Source: Jaltomata sinuosa
Taxonomy: Eukaryota > Streptophyta > Magnoliopsida > Solanales > Solanaceae
Direction: 5' to 3'
Length of the DNA: 64,000 nucleotides
Assembly: GCA_003996215.1 (NCBI GenBank)
Contig: QJPP01000311.1
Span: forward strand, 496,001-560,000
Within the stretch, counting starts at the first letter, position 1, and every line of letters starts with the position of its first letter. The notes beneath the pieces are model-generated. The model saw nothing but the letters and a program-made list of their open reading frames with translations. It was not told the origin of the DNA and ran no database searches. Positions 1 through 11,654 of this stretch are shown here, in pieces. A program made the position numbers and the translations under genes.

Positions 1-260
1 AATTTGTATTCAATCGTATCAACGAATACAAATACAATTCGTAAGTGAAATACAATTTGTATTCAATTGTATCAACGAATACAAATACAATTCGTATCAA
101 CAAATAGAAAACACAATTCGTATAAACGAATACAATTTCTCTTTTTCTCCTCTTTGTATTATACACATTACAAATACAAATACAATTTATATTCAATTGT
201 ATCAACGAATGCAAATGCAATTCGTATCAATAAATAGAAAATACAATTCGTAAGAGGGAG
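1..260. repeat. Irregular tandem repeat of GAATACAAATACAATTCG units
   Basis: The first 260 bases repeat variants of GAATACAAATACAATTCG and its near inverse (TTTGTATTCAATTGTATC), spaced by short A-rich links. Each unit is partly self-complementary. The array is cut by the window edge, so its full length is unknown. It looks like the inner part of a dispersed nightshade repeat, but I cannot name the family. Confidence 0.6.
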
Positions 261-553
261 GAAGAGAGGCAGCGAGAAGGAGGGAGAGGGGAGAGAGGGA
301 GGAGAGTGGTGATAGAGATAGATGGGAGAAGGAGAGACTATACCAATAGTTTTGACTAATTGGCAAGGAGCGTAATTGATTTAAACTATAGGCATGAAAC
401 GTAATTAGGCCTCATGGAACGTAGTTAGGTCTCTAATATTGGTGTGTTATGTAATTTTTTCTACTGAATATTCACAACTTGTGAAAAATGTCCAGCTAAC
501 TGCTAAGTCAGTAAATTCTGTATGTATTGAAATAAAAATCTCCCAAGTACTGA
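261..553. other. Intergenic, purine-rich tract then unique-looking sequence
   Basis: Bases 250-330 are a GA-rich simple tract (repeated GGGAGA/GAGAGG). From 340 to 450 the words CGTAATTAGG and CATGGAACGTA recur, suggesting an old repeat. I see no coding potential. Confidence 0.4.
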
Positions 554-774
554 CTCCCTCCATTTCAATTTGTTTGACCTATTTTGACTTGACATGGAGT
601 TTAAAAAAGTAAAGAAGACTTTTGAATCTTGTGGTTAAAAATTAAAGATATGTCAAATGTACCAAAATGTCATGTGAAAAGTTGGAATTGAAGAGTTGCT
701 AAAAAGGGAAAGAGACACTCTTTTTGAAACGTACGAAAACGGAAAGTAAGCCAAATAAATTGAAACAGAGGGAG
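554..774. mobile_element. Stowaway-type MITE (Tc1/mariner)
   Basis: The left end CTCCCTCCATTTCAATTTG and the right end are inverted copies of each other (the right end read inward is CTCCCTCTGTTTCAATTT). TA follows the right end. The left duplicate TA has mutated to GA. The length (221 bp), ends and TA target are those of Stowaway elements. Confidence 0.75.
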
Positions 775-1082
775 TATCTTTTAAACAATAAAGGGCATAG
801 CTAATTCTAAAAGAATTTTTCAATACTTGCAACATTAATACATTAAACTTGTTCCAGAATACCTTTCCCTTGTATTTTCACATTTTACCACAAAAAATAA
901 ATATAAAATGAAATAAAAATTCCTGTAAAGATATGATACCTAGGCATAACTCAACCCCAGAAGCTAGCTCATGAGAGAAGGATCGCCCCCCAATCACTGT
1001 GGGACTTTCACTCACTCTAACAATTCTAAACCCACAAGATTGACTCGCAAAAGCAGAATTTCAGACCAAAATAGTTTATAGT

Positions 1083-1206
1083 ACAACAACAGCAACAACA
1101 ACAACATATCCGGTGAAATCCATAACTTGGGTCTGAGGAGGGTAGAGTATACCCAGACCTTACCAAGGCTGTTTCCTAAGGACCCTCGGTTCAAGTGCAG
1201 CAAAGA
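1083..1206 (-). mobile_element. SINE, 3' part, TS/Solanaceae type
   Basis: Read on the minus strand this has a body containing GAGGGTCC, GGAAACAGCC and AAGGTCTGGG, and ends in a TTG-repeat tail (plus-strand ACAACAACAG). Tobacco TS-type SINEs have this body and TTG tail. It is a diverged copy. It lies about 200 bp downstream of the RHM stop, so it could fall in the transcript's 3' region. Confidence 0.6.
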
Positions 1207-1400
1207 AGAAGAAAACAGTGGAGAAAACATAATAAAACAACAAAATAGTTTATAGTACTGATAGTTCATGTCAAGAAAAGGAAAATTAGAAGTTCGTGAA
1301 TCACATTATGTATCTAAAACTACAATCTCAAGCAACTGTGACAGAGATTGATGAAAATGAAAAAGAAAAAAAAAACTACAATACAATTTTGAAAAAAGTT

Positions 1401-3678
1401 TTATGTTTTTTTGTTAGGTCCGAAGACATACTTGACGATAGAATCTTTGATCGATAGCAATTCTGGAAACTCCTTTTTAAGCTTTGTCATGTCAAGCTCG
1501 TTGTTACTTCTTGGTGCAACGATCACTTTAGCTTGTTCTTGAAGATTAAAATTTTGCCACTTGAATTTTGGATCAATGTAGTCTCTGTACATCTCTAAAA
1601 TCTCATTGTGACTCACAACTCCTGGATTGGTGAAGTTCCATATACCTCTGCAGTTTCTCTTTGCCATTTCAATAGAGATCGGTAGCAGCTCATCTAGCAC
1701 TGTCATGCTATTTGGGATGTTCACCACTTTATCATAACGCGTTATCTTTGTGATGAAGTTTCTCGGGTTGCTAAGATCGGATGATATTGGCATTCTTACT
1801 CTGAGGGTGCAAACATTTTCATATTCTTTCAGAAGCTCCTCAACCTGCAGATATTACAGAATGCTTCAGCTGTGATGTTCTAGAAATCTAATCAAAATGT
1901 AAATGTATTTGCAGTCGCTGCATTAAAGCCAGATTTATACATCAACTAAACTTAGACATCACCTGTTGTTTCATTGTTACCAAAGAAAAGGCCATTAATT
2001 ATAGAAATGGCAACTAAAACAGCTATCTGTAAATGCTTCAAGTTCCGCAAATCTTTTAAGTTATGGGAAACAAAATGCAAGTGATGGCGCAAATCAATTG
2101 AAATATTAAACAATTAGCGAGGAGTAACAAAATGCTCAATGGAAATAAACTAGTTACCATGGCTTTGGTCTTCGAGTAGAAGGATCCTGTAAAATTTGGT
2201 TTGTCTTCCTCCTTGAATCCGATGCCTGAGCCTAGAGGGTGTCGCTCATCATACTCAAATATGCAACCAGTCGCGAAATTCATCACCAAGATATCCGCCT
2301 GTCTACATATATCAGCCAAAGTTAGTGTACCAGCAACGTTAGTTTTAATTGTCTCTACTTTATGTGATTCACACCAATCCACATTAGGCCTCCCAGTAAC
2401 ACCAGCCGCATTGAAAACATGGGTTGGCTTTACTCTTATCATGTCATGCATCAGAGAATTCCTATCCTGCAGACGTCCTAACCCATACTCGTATGCTATT
2501 CCACGTTCTTCACAAATCTTTCCTAACAACCCTCCAATCCAACCAGTTCTTCCGTAAATCAAGAACTTCAAGTCTGAGCCACAACCTTTCTTGCTTCCTT
2601 TTACAAGCTGCAACAGACACCCTTCATCATGTGAAGGCATAATGTTTGAAATTCTCGGATGTGGGTGAAGGGCTCCGGTTATATCACCCCACCAATCAGG
2701 ATTTTTGGTGTACCAATCCAGGGTCATCTTTAGTCCTGCCTCCCAAGGGGTCCTTTCTTGCCACCCTAACTTCTTAAGCTTTTGATCATCCAGGAAATAC
2801 CTTTGGTCATTAAAGGGCCTGTCTTGGACAAGCTCGATAACTTCTTGAGAGTTCTGGCCGAATAATTTGCATATGTCCTCAGCCACATCCAAAACTCGCC
2901 TCTCCTTCTTAGTGCCAATGTTATACACATGGCCAATCACCCCTTTATGCAGTATCACATCAAATGCCTCAGCAACATCATCAGAGTACAAATAGCTCCT
3001 AACGTTTGTTCCATCACCATGAATTGGCAAACGCTCACCCTTCATTGCAAGAATAATAAACTTTGGAATCAACTTCTCAGGGAACTGATTTGGACCATAC
3101 ACGTTATTCCCTCGGGTTGTGATTGTCGGTAGGCCATAAGACCTATGGTAAGCCATGACAAGCATTTCAGCTCCAGCCTTAGTTGCGGAATATGGATTAG
3201 TAGGAAGGAGTTGAGAAGCTTCAGGATTGCCAATGTCAGTCTCCAAATCAGTCTCACCATAAACTTCATCTGTACTAACATGAATGAATCTCTTGATGGA
3301 TTTAGTCAACTTACAAGCTTCAAGAAGCACATGAGTACCATAAATATTATTGATCGTGAACTCAAATGAGTTTCCAAATGAATTATCCACATGAGTCTGT
3401 GCTGCAAAATGCATAATTGTGTCAATCTTCTCCTCAACCAAAAGATGGTTGATAAGATCAGCACTCGTAATATCAGCCTTGACAAATTTGAAATTTGGAG
3501 ATGAGTAACTTGGCTCCAAATTTTTTAGACTCGAACAATAATCGAGCTTGTCAAGAGCAACAATCCTGTAGTTAGGATATAGCTTGGTCAATCTATTGGT
3601 TACATGTGAGGGAATGAAGCCTGCTGCACCCGTTATGAGGACGTTTTTGGGTACATAAGGAGCTGGTTTGGACGACAT
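1401..3678 (-). CDS. RHM: UDP-L-rhamnose synthase (RHM), two coding exons
   Basis: Trifunctional cytosolic enzyme that turns UDP-glucose into UDP-L-rhamnose (4,6-dehydration, 3,5-epimerisation, 4-keto reduction), feeding rhamnose to pectin and flavonol glycosides. Exon 1 is 3678-2158 and exon 2 is 1844-1401, joined at ATG|GTAACT and CTGCAG|GTT in phase 0. That gives about 654 residues, against roughly 670 usual in the family. The N-terminal dehydratase half has a Rossmann loop GAAGFIP (17-23), D43, the TDE triad (136-138) and YSATK (163-167). The C-terminal epimerase/reductase half has GRTGWIGG and YSKTK (501-505). Family members normally have Ala where P23 sits. The inter-domain linker is short. 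A CAG about 35 bp upstream of the ATG could be the acceptor of a 5'-UTR intron, which is inference. Confidence 0.93.
2158..2160 (-). other. RHM intron 1 donor side (intron 2157-1845)
   Basis: The exon reads through ATG into GTAACT at 2157. The acceptor TATCTGCAG ends at 1845. Removing these 313 bases joins KTKAM to VEELLKEY in frame, which is the conserved RHM sequence, so the junction is well supported. Confidence 0.9.
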
Positions 3679-4090
3679 CTTTTTTTTTTGTTTTGTTGCT
3701 ATTTCAATGCACTGTTACAGAATCATAGAAAAGAACCTGTTAGGTGATTGCTTAACATGAAAAACAGAACAACAAATTATGTTACAAGGTGTTTATCTAA
3801 GAAAAGATTATATCCTCGAGTTGGCCATAGACTCATCTTAAGGAATTAAATATGGCGAATCACTAGAAAATCGAATCTAGCATTCTAAATATGATTGAAT
3901 TTGGTCTGATCTTTTAGCAAGCAATTCTGGTATTTTTCAATAATATATATGTGAAAAATCACTAAATTTCGACAATTATTAAATTCTGAATATTTCTCTA
4001 GTACAATGTTTTTAGAGCTAAGAAACTTAAGAGATTGAACTAGTGTCTCAAGAGAGTACAGATCATTAGCCTTCACTATAACATAATAGC
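3679..4090. other. RHM 5' flank
   Basis: AT-rich sequence upstream of the minus-strand RHM start. A T-run (A-run on the gene strand) directly precedes the ATG. I see no clear TATA box, and a 5'-UTR intron is possible, so the true promoter may lie further out, beyond the SINE. Confidence 0.4.
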
Positions 4091-4260
4091 AAGGTGCACT
4101 AAGCTCCCGGCTATGCGTGGGTCAGAGAAAGGGGCGGGCCACAATGCTCTATTGTACAACCTTACCCTACATTTCTGCAAGAGACTATTTTCACCGCTCG
4201 AACACATGACCTCCTGCTCATATGAAGGCAATTTTACTAGTTACGTCAAGGCTCCCCTCC
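4091..4260 (-). mobile_element. SINE, Au-like, tRNA-derived
   Basis: On the minus strand the element begins GGAGGGGAGCCTTGACGTAA. It has an A-box-like TGACGTAACTAG (plus 4237-4248) and a B-box-like TGTTCGAGC (plus 4196-4204), then the GAAATGTAGGGTAAGG and GGGAGCTTAGTGCACC blocks of Au-type SINEs. CpG sites are eroded relative to active copies. It is not a working tRNA gene. Confidence 0.8.
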
Positions 4261-6265
4261 CAACTATTCAATATAACAAAGTTCTGAAAAAGATCAAATT
4301 CATTATTCTTAATGGACAAACCTGTCCATAATTACTCTTCCATACTTACCATTGTAATTGATTTTGGTTTATTTAGACATGATAAAAATCATTTGGATGC
4401 TCTCTATTTGATTTTAATGCATAATAAAAAACACAACATGGTAGAAATTAACGAACAAAATCAACAAGAGCCACAAATAGAGACTTACACTTTTCACTTC
4501 ATGGAATTTTCAGAATCGCTTTGGTGAAGAAGGAATTAAAGTGAGAGGAATACATACATTTTGCCAAATGCATCAATTTAGTGAAATTAATTAGAGGAGG
4601 ATTAATTAATGGAAGAGAAAAGGCATAGGAGAAAGCTTAAGTGAAAAGAGATAAAGAATGGCTGTTGATGCGTGATAATAGCTAAACTAGTAGAGATTAA
4701 CCGGCTTTTTAGTTCCTCCTTTTCAGCTTTCAAATTAACATGTACATAAACGTGTATTAGTAACGTTAAGGATAATTCTGTCTTTAATTATGTTTATCCA
4801 CCTATAATTCTTCTATTACTCAATAAGGTGTATAATTAAGCTACCAAATGACCCCTATGAGATTAAGCCAGATTATATATATATATTTACACATTTTCAT
4901 CCCCTACACTTTTTACATTGACATTATTAGCTCAAATACAAATCTACAATAGTACTATCCAAAAGTATTTCTTTCTGAAATTTTATTTGAAAGAAATAAG
5001 AGAATTTTGGAAGTATGGCCATTGGCACTAACAGTGACGAAGTTAAAAATTTCGTTCAGAGTATTTAAAAATTAATATATACACACGGAAAAATAATTTA
5101 TGACTTATATACTTCGCATACTTTTCTATATATACAATGTAATTTTTTGACAAAGCGTGTTCAATGTATGTGGCTACGCCACTGGCGCACTAAATCCTTA
5201 GTAGTATAAATATATTTTTATTATCACCCACGACGGGTGCATTAGCTTTACAGATCAAAATCAATAAATAGATGTATATTTTTATTTAATGTCATTAGAT
5301 TTTTTAAAGGCTTTTAACATATTAGATTGTTTGGTTGAAAATAATTATAATCGCTAATTAAATATATAAAATATATATATTAATTATATATAAAATATGT
5401 ATATTATACATCAATGTATAAAAACATACTGTTAGATATTATTTTGGTGAGAAACTATTTATTGATCAGGTTGTATCGATTTGTTGAAAGTGTGACTCTT
5501 TAAATATACAAAGAAAAGTACATTTTAATATAAGTGAAATTAGAAAGTTTGGTCAAATAGACATTAAATTCTTCGTAGTATAGCTACATTGCTATTCCAT
5601 GTCCCTCTATTTCTTTGTTTAACAATTGAGTTTTAAAATGACATCTTTTCAAGATTCTTTTATCAATTTAAAAGATAATATTTCAAGGCTTATTTGGTAA
5701 TCAAAAAGAATATAATATAAGAATAAAATTGGTCACCAATATGAATATTGAAATTACTAGGCAATCACCAACCTTACTACTCTTGCTAAGAATTATTTTG
5801 CTTTCTTTTTCTTTCAGAAAATGTAATTAAAGACAATGTATTAATGTATTTTTAATTGTTTTTTTTATCAATATGATATTATCCATTAATTTAACCATTT
5901 ATTCAATGACAGCGCTTATGAATTTTTTTGCATTTGCATACGCCACTGATAGTAACAAACAGAATATCAAGATTTCATTTTGCAAACTAATTTCTTTGAA
6001 GCGTTTATCAACATAAAATTTCGATATCACGTTAATGTTTGGGTTGATTAAGCATAATTTCCCGCATTATGACAAAAATTGCCTTTATACGCGTGAAACA
6101 CAAGTACTTTGTCCAACTCGGCCTTCAAGTTACTACATATGCTCGATCAACGATCAAAGGGGCTCAAATAGTGTGTACTTTAACAACTACAAGAGTATGG
6201 ATGGAACCCCGCGAATTAGGATGACCTGAGACAAGGAGACGAGTCTATTTTGCCATTGGCCTAAC
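4261..6265. other. Gene-free AT-rich interval
   Basis: About 2 kb between RHM and EXO70. I find no ORF with recognisable similarity, only short A/T runs and TA-rich stretches near 4878 and 5370. The segments around 5600-5700 resemble a decayed Stowaway end (CCCTCTATTTCTTTG). Nothing else can be supported. Confidence 0.4.
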
Positions 6266-6396
6266 AACAACACCACAACAATATATACCCAATATAATCA
6301 CAGAGGTGGGGTCCGGAGAGGTAGGGTGTACACAGACCTTACCTCGCCTCGTGGAGGTATAGAGGCTGTTTCTGAGAGACCCTCGGCTCAAGTGAC
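6266..6396 (-). mobile_element. SINE, TS/Solanaceae type
   Basis: On the minus strand it reads TTGAGCCGAGGGTC, then AACAGCCTCTATACCTCC, GGTAAGGTCTGTGTACACC and CCCCACCTCTG, ending in a TTG-rich tail (plus strand AACAACAACACCACAAC). It is much better preserved than the copy at 1083. It lies about 450 bp beyond the EXO70 stop. Confidence 0.75.
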
Positions 6397-6848
6397 TACT
6401 GGCCAAACAAAAATGATAAAATTATCTCATTACAACATGATAGTTCATTGCCTCAGCCAGTAGTCAGCTCAAGTCCAAAGAGAAAATGTTGATGCCCTCG
6501 TAGAGCACACATTTTTTCTTTATTGAAGTCATTGTTCCTGTAAAACTCAAGGGTCTAATACAAAATAACATTTCCATCTAACAGCACAATTAACAAGTTG
6601 TTCTAAAGGTTCAGTCATTGTCTTTCTTCTGCAAATTTATATGGAGATATTATAAAGAAACATTATACAGTTGCTAAATTTCTGAATTTTGTACGTATCC
6701 ATTGTACAATACAGCTACAACAATTTAGGGGATGGTACTAATGCTTAGTTTGTGAATAAATGAATGAGTAAATACATAAGCAAAATGAATAGGTCTAATT
6801 GACAAATTTACTGATCAAACTTTGCCCCGAGGATTAAAAAACTCACAG
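6397..6848. other. EXO70 3' flank
   Basis: Sequence downstream of the minus-strand EXO70 stop. It is AT-rich and probably contains the 3' UTR and polyadenylation region. The gene-strand motif AATAAA-like words occur, but I cannot choose a site. Confidence 0.4.
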
Positions 6849-8861
6849 TTACTTAACGATAGCAGTCTGATTCTGATCTGCAACGTTATTGTTGAACTTT
6901 CCACTAGGTACTCGAACTTTGAAACTACCATGTCTCGTGGGCTTTGGAACAAAAAGAGAATTCAGCATTTTCTCCAAAGACTGAGCAGTGTACTTTGCAT
7001 ATTTGGAACTTCCTTCTTGTTCAACCAATGGCCCGTAGTTCTGCATGTAACTCCGATAAACAGGTACAATTGCTTGACTGATTAGCTGGCATGTCTTTTC
7101 TCTTAGTTCTTTGTCAAGTATGACCCAATTAGACTGCTTCTTATACATGTCATCAAAAGCTTCATTAAAAGCTTTTAATCTTTTCTTAACAAGATCACGA
7201 GCAGTGGCACGCCCACCAGAGAAGAGAATAAGACCTTCCCGGCTTAATAGAGCAGGAAGCTTAGCCCAGCTCTCTCTCACGAAGACGGCAGAATAATACT
7301 CCTTGTACTCTTCATGTTCTCTCAACCAAGAATCTCCCAAAAGAATACCAAGCTTTGTGCCTTTCATATGCTTGTAAAGATGCCAATGATTGTTCACCAA
7401 GAACACGTATGACAAGGTCTTATCTTTGTATCCCTTGGACCATGTCTCTAAATTAAGCTGAACAGCTCTCATAATATTCAGTAGCTCATCAAAGAGAAGC
7501 CGTTCTTGAAATATTTCACGCTTCCAACTTCTTTCAATTACCAAAACTTGGGTGAGAATTGGCTTATAATCATCTCCAAGCAGCTTATTGCAGTAGTCGG
7601 TGATAAAGATGATAAGTTTCGGGACACTACCATCTGGAGGAGGTGGCATTTGCCTCTGCAATTCAACTTGAACCTGAAGTTCCCAGAAGAGCTCACTAGC
7701 CCCATCAATCACCCTCTTGATGAGATCTCTCGTCAACTTCTGGATTTCAGCACATGCAGCTCCACCAAAGAGCCGATTGAAATCCAATCTCAGTTTGTTT
7801 AAAGATGCAAAGATATCTAACAGTTTTAACATCTTAATTGGATCCTTCTTACTCTCTGTAACAGTTTTTCCAAACTGAAGGAATGCAAGAATACCTGCCT
7901 GGGCAGCTATTTTAGCGAAACAGCCCATCCACACATCCAATCCTAATCTTTCAAATACATCATTACAGAGTTTATACTCGGCCTCTAAAAGATGTTTCAC
8001 AGCAAACTCTAGATGCTTACCCCAATTAGCAATGTGCCCCTCTATGCTCTGCACGTCATTGAACTCGGAGACTGAAATCTCGAGGTAATCCAAATTAAGT
8101 GCCTGCAAACTTTCCCTGACATTAGAACTCCGTACCTCAACATAGATAGACACGCACTTTTCAAGCCTGTTATTGGCAACCAATCTGCTAAGTATAGTCT
8201 GTAGCTTCTTTATAACAGCCACAGGCAGAGGGGATGGAGCTATGCAGGCTTGTTCACCTGGTAAGTCCGGAATAGACATTGGCAATGGAACACTATTTTC
8301 AGTCAGTAACCGCCTAAACTCATTCTCCAATCTATCCAATGCAACCTCAAGAAGTCCTCCGTCAAGGCGATTCCCACCCTCCCCACTGTGCAACTCCCTT
8401 AGAGAAGTCAACGCCTTCTTCAAACTATTAATAAACTTGCCATCAGCAACACTATGGTCCTCTAGGTACTCCACAATGTCTGCTAACCACTGAATTGCCA
8501 TCTCACAATTCTCCCCCAAAAATCTTAACGCCTCTTTAAGCCTCTTGAGCACACCAAGGTACCCAGGTAGGTCAGATTCAGGATCAGACAATGACTTCTC
8601 AAGCCCATGAATAGCATCAAAAACCTTAAGAACAGCAGCAGCAGGTACCACAGCACGATTAATATGTCCAACAATAGCCCCAAGAGCCTCTCTTTCAGCC
8701 CTAATCGGCCGAATTGCAGCCTCCAAAGAAGGCAATCTCTGGTTAATCTCAACTAATCTAGGTCCAGCTTTTTCAAGAGATAAACCTAAAGTTTTAGATT
8801 TCTCCATATTAACCCTCAAAGATTTCCCAGCAGATATCAAGTGTTCAACACCTTTTTCCAT
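6849..8861 (-). CDS. EXO70: EXO70 exocyst subunit, probably EXO70G-like, single exon
   Basis: Subunit of the octameric exocyst, which tethers secretory vesicles to the plasma membrane. EXO70 binds phosphoinositides and marks the docking site. From ATG 8861 (MEKGVEHL) it gives 670 residues with no intron. Intron-rich EXO70A is thereby unlikely, and motifs such as NRLFGGAACAEIQ, DYCNKLLGDDYKP and QLISQAIVPVYRSYM resemble the intronless EXO70G branch as I recall it. The N-terminus is helical and coiled-coil-like. The conserved EXO70 domain fills roughly residues 260-640. The frame stays open upstream to 8936, adding 25 hydrophobic residues (ending FLINFM), but family members start at MEKG and a good splice acceptor lies inside that extension. 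I therefore choose 8861 (8864 is an adjacent Met). Confidence 0.93.
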   Translation of the reverse strand: MEKGVEHLISAGKSLRVNMEKSKTLGLSLEKAGPRLVEINQRLPSLEAAIRPIRAEREALGAIVGHINRAVVPAAAVLKVFDAIHGLEKSLSDPESDLPGYLGVLKRLKEALRFLGENCEMAIQWLADIVEYLEDHSVADGKFINSLKKALTSLRELHSGEGGNRLDGGLLEVALDRLENEFRRLLTENSVPLPMSIPDLPGEQACIAPSPLPVAVIKKLQTILSRLVANNRLEKCVSIYVEVRSSNVRESLQALNLDYLEISVSEFNDVQSIEGHIANWGKHLEFAVKHLLEAEYKLCNDVFERLGLDVWMGCFAKIAAQAGILAFLQFGKTVTESKKDPIKMLKLLDIFASLNKLRLDFNRLFGGAACAEIQKLTRDLIKRVIDGASELFWELQVQVELQRQMPPPPDGSVPKLIIFITDYCNKLLGDDYKPILTQVLVIERSWKREIFQERLLFDELLNIMRAVQLNLETWSKGYKDKTLSYVFLVNNHWHLYKHMKGTKLGILLGDSWLREHEEYKEYYSAVFVRESWAKLPALLSREGLILFSGGRATARDLVKKRLKAFNEAFDDMYKKQSNWVILDKELREKTCQLISQAIVPVYRSYMQNYGPLVEQEGSSKYAKYTAQSLEKMLNSLFVPKPTRHGSFKVRVPSGKFNNNVADQNQTAIVK

Positions 8862-9440
8862 CATGAAATTAATCAAAAATTGCAAAAACCAACTGAAAAC
8901 TAGTACTCCAACATAAACCCCACAACTGAATTTCAAATCTCAAACTACCCCCACAACCAAAATATTACAGTGTATGTGAAATCCCAGCAATATATATGCA
9001 ATTTACACAAGAAATTCAAAGAACAAAAAATCAATCTGGATTCTTGTAGTAGTGAACTTCCATTGTTTGCTTCACTAAAAGACTAGGCAACAGAAAACAC
9101 ACACAAATCTCAACTAACAACTAGTTGTAAAATCAAGAAAAGCAAGAGTTAATCAAACAAGAAACAGCAAAAGATGTTTCCAGCAAGAACTCACCGACCA
9201 ATTGTCGGCAAGGCAAAAAAGGTGTTAAAAAAGCAATCTTGAGGGAGACCCAGAACAGATATCGTCAAATACGAATTGGGTCAACTTGAAAATGTTTGAG
9301 ATTCACTACAGAGAGCAAGAACGGAGACCCTAAAGCCAAAATTGGGGAACTTGAAAAAGAAAGAGTACTTTTTTTTGCACTACAAAGTGTCAACTGCTTG
9401 ACAGCAAATGCAATAAGACTGGTTAATCTTGAATTTTCAC
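8862..9440 (-). promoter_or_regulatory. EXO70 5' UTR with probable intron
   Basis: On the gene strand TCG|GTGAGTTC at 9195/9194 is a near-perfect donor. TAGTTTTCAG ending at 8893 is a good acceptor just upstream of the start. A 302-bp intron in the 5' UTR would remove most of the in-frame hydrophobic extension. This is inference from splice consensus only. Confidence 0.5.
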
Positions 9441-10133
9441 AAGTCACGCTGTAAAGAGGACCAAAATTAATAATCCTGGGATGATTCTACTTTGTCTTCT
9501 TAATATAAGACATTAGGGATTGTTTGGTTGTGAAACAATTTAGGCCCGATTAAAAATGTAAAAATTATACTATAATGCAAATATTTGGATTCGGCTCCGC
9601 TTTACTCATATTCTCTCCATTTTTTTTCAAGTTCTTAATTTAATAATGTTGAGATAGTAATGAATACAAAGACGATAGTGTAAGGTAGATAGTGAGTCAC
9701 TCTGCAATTTGTTTATCTTTTTTTAATTTGTTTCAAAAAAATAATTTTTTATTTTTTAGCAACTCTTTAATTCAAAAAATTTTCACATGACATATTTAAT
9801 TTAAAACTATAGAACTCAAAAAAATTCTTTACATTATCAAATTTCATGTCAAGTTAAAATAAAATAACAAATTAAAATGAAAGGTGTATTTATATATATA
9901 TATACCAAACGACACCAATTTTCGATGACAAGGGAAAAATAGCCCTAGTTAATTTTAATGTTTTCTTTCTTTAATTTATTACAATTATAATAAATTAATG
10001 CAACTCAATGTATTCATCTATAAGTTTTTTTTTTTTTTGAAATAGGACAGAATCTAATCTGCCTAGGAGTAATTTTGTAGAGAAAAAGTTTAATTTGAAG
10101 CAACTCAATGTATTCATCGTTTCATATAATTAC
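9441..10133. other. Gene-free interval with a decayed MITE
   Basis: AT-rich. Bases 9586-9660 (TTTGGATTCGGCTCCGC) match one end of the inverted-repeat element at 17071. Bases 9720-9890 look like half of a Stowaway element (TTTTCACATGACATATTTAA). No gene is seen. Confidence 0.4.
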
Positions 10134-11654
10134 CTTTGAAGTATTTCTCTCTCTCCTTCTTAGTTCTTACGACATGTCCAACTTGGCTAACACAAGACCT
10201 AATATTATCTTTGCAATAATTTGAAGCATGTCCTTTAAATAATTGAAACAGTTAGTGTAATGGAAATTGTTCATAAATACATAGAAGTATATTAAGCAGA
10301 ATACATCAATAATTCATTAAATTTATCAGTAAATTTTATTTAGACGATATTCAAATTACGATACATATATATATTTCGATTGAACACCCTTACATATGAT
10401 AAAATATTTCTATTAGACACATATAACTTGAACTTTTGAAAAACTTTTGTACGTGTTCTCAAACGTCCATTACATATATAAGTTAGCCACTTAAAATATT
10501 CCACCTCCTTTAATTTAAATGCATTCGCCTCAATAAGTCGTAAGACCTCATGCATTTTCAAGTGATGATGATGTGTGAGTAATTTAAAGTAGGAGACATA
10601 TTAATTTTATGTGGTTAACTTATTTACTTAATGGGCGATTGTGAACATGAGCAAAAAAAATTCGAAAACATGAGTCAAAATATCTAATAAAAATACTTTA
10701 TAATGTGGTCAAGTATGTACTCAATTAAAATATACCATAATTTGAGGATCTAAATAAAATTTACTTATAAGTTTAAGACATCGTCGCTATATTGAGCCAA
10801 CATATTAAGATGACAAAAAAAAAGGAGAGACAATGAAGTTCCAATAACTTGTACAAAATTAAAATTGAAAAGGATTAGTGGATTAACATTCTCTAAATAG
10901 TATAAGTTCCACAATAATTTTTTGTTCAAATTACAATTTTATTTTAAATAATGAGCAATTTGCAATTGGGTCGACACAACATTGTTCATAACACAATATA
11001 CATATGGAACGCATGATACTCTAAAACTAGCTATTTATTTTAAAGATTTAATAGTATATACAAGAAACAATTAATAAGAATAATAATTGACAAAAATCTA
11101 ACGATTTCCAAGAATAATCCTGTTAATGCTAATGTTTAGGAGTAGTTAATTGACTTTAATCACGTTAAAATCTAATTACATTTGGTAGTAGTGAAGGAAA
11201 AAGTCTTGTTTTTAAAGATGGAATTGATTTTTCTTATAATATATTCAAATTAATTCCAATCACTTAATTAGCTACACATTAACAAAAGGAATATTCTACA
11301 TATTGTATTCCTAAATGGAATAAGAATAGGAAAAGACAAGGCATGTCTTTAATAAATATTAAATATTTTTACACTTTAATATTTAATATAAATAAAGAAA
11401 ATAATAGTAACTTGAACTCTCAATTTAATCTACTTAGGATTATGACCTGACAATTGTTTAAACTCATTCCCAAATCGAAAAAGAATAGGAAACTCATTCC
11501 CAAATAGAATAACATAAGGAAAAGAAAAGGCATTATAAATACCTTATTTGAGAAGCCATTTAGGCATCAAAAGTTACTCGTCAAAACCTATATAGGGTGT
11601 TAGCAAGCTAAGAAAAACTCATCGTCATCAATCAAGAAATTAAAGTAGTAAAGA
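10134..11654 (+). repeat. Duplicated kinase-promoter block, copy A
   Basis: This 1.5-kb block precedes the first kinase copy, and parts of it recur at 21842-22042, 34985-36211, 41575-42362 and 53763-54300, and inverted at about 48780-48935. Shared landmarks are TTACGACATGTCCAAC, ATATGGAACGCATGATACTC and GACAATTGTTTAAACTC. The right end is the proximal promoter, with a TATA box TATAAATA at 11534-11541, about 114 bp before the kinase ATG. Confidence 0.8.

Noticed and set aside
4091..4260. tRNA-like A and B boxes suggesting a tRNA gene
   Set aside because: The following body is that of an Au-type SINE and no cloverleaf can be formed.
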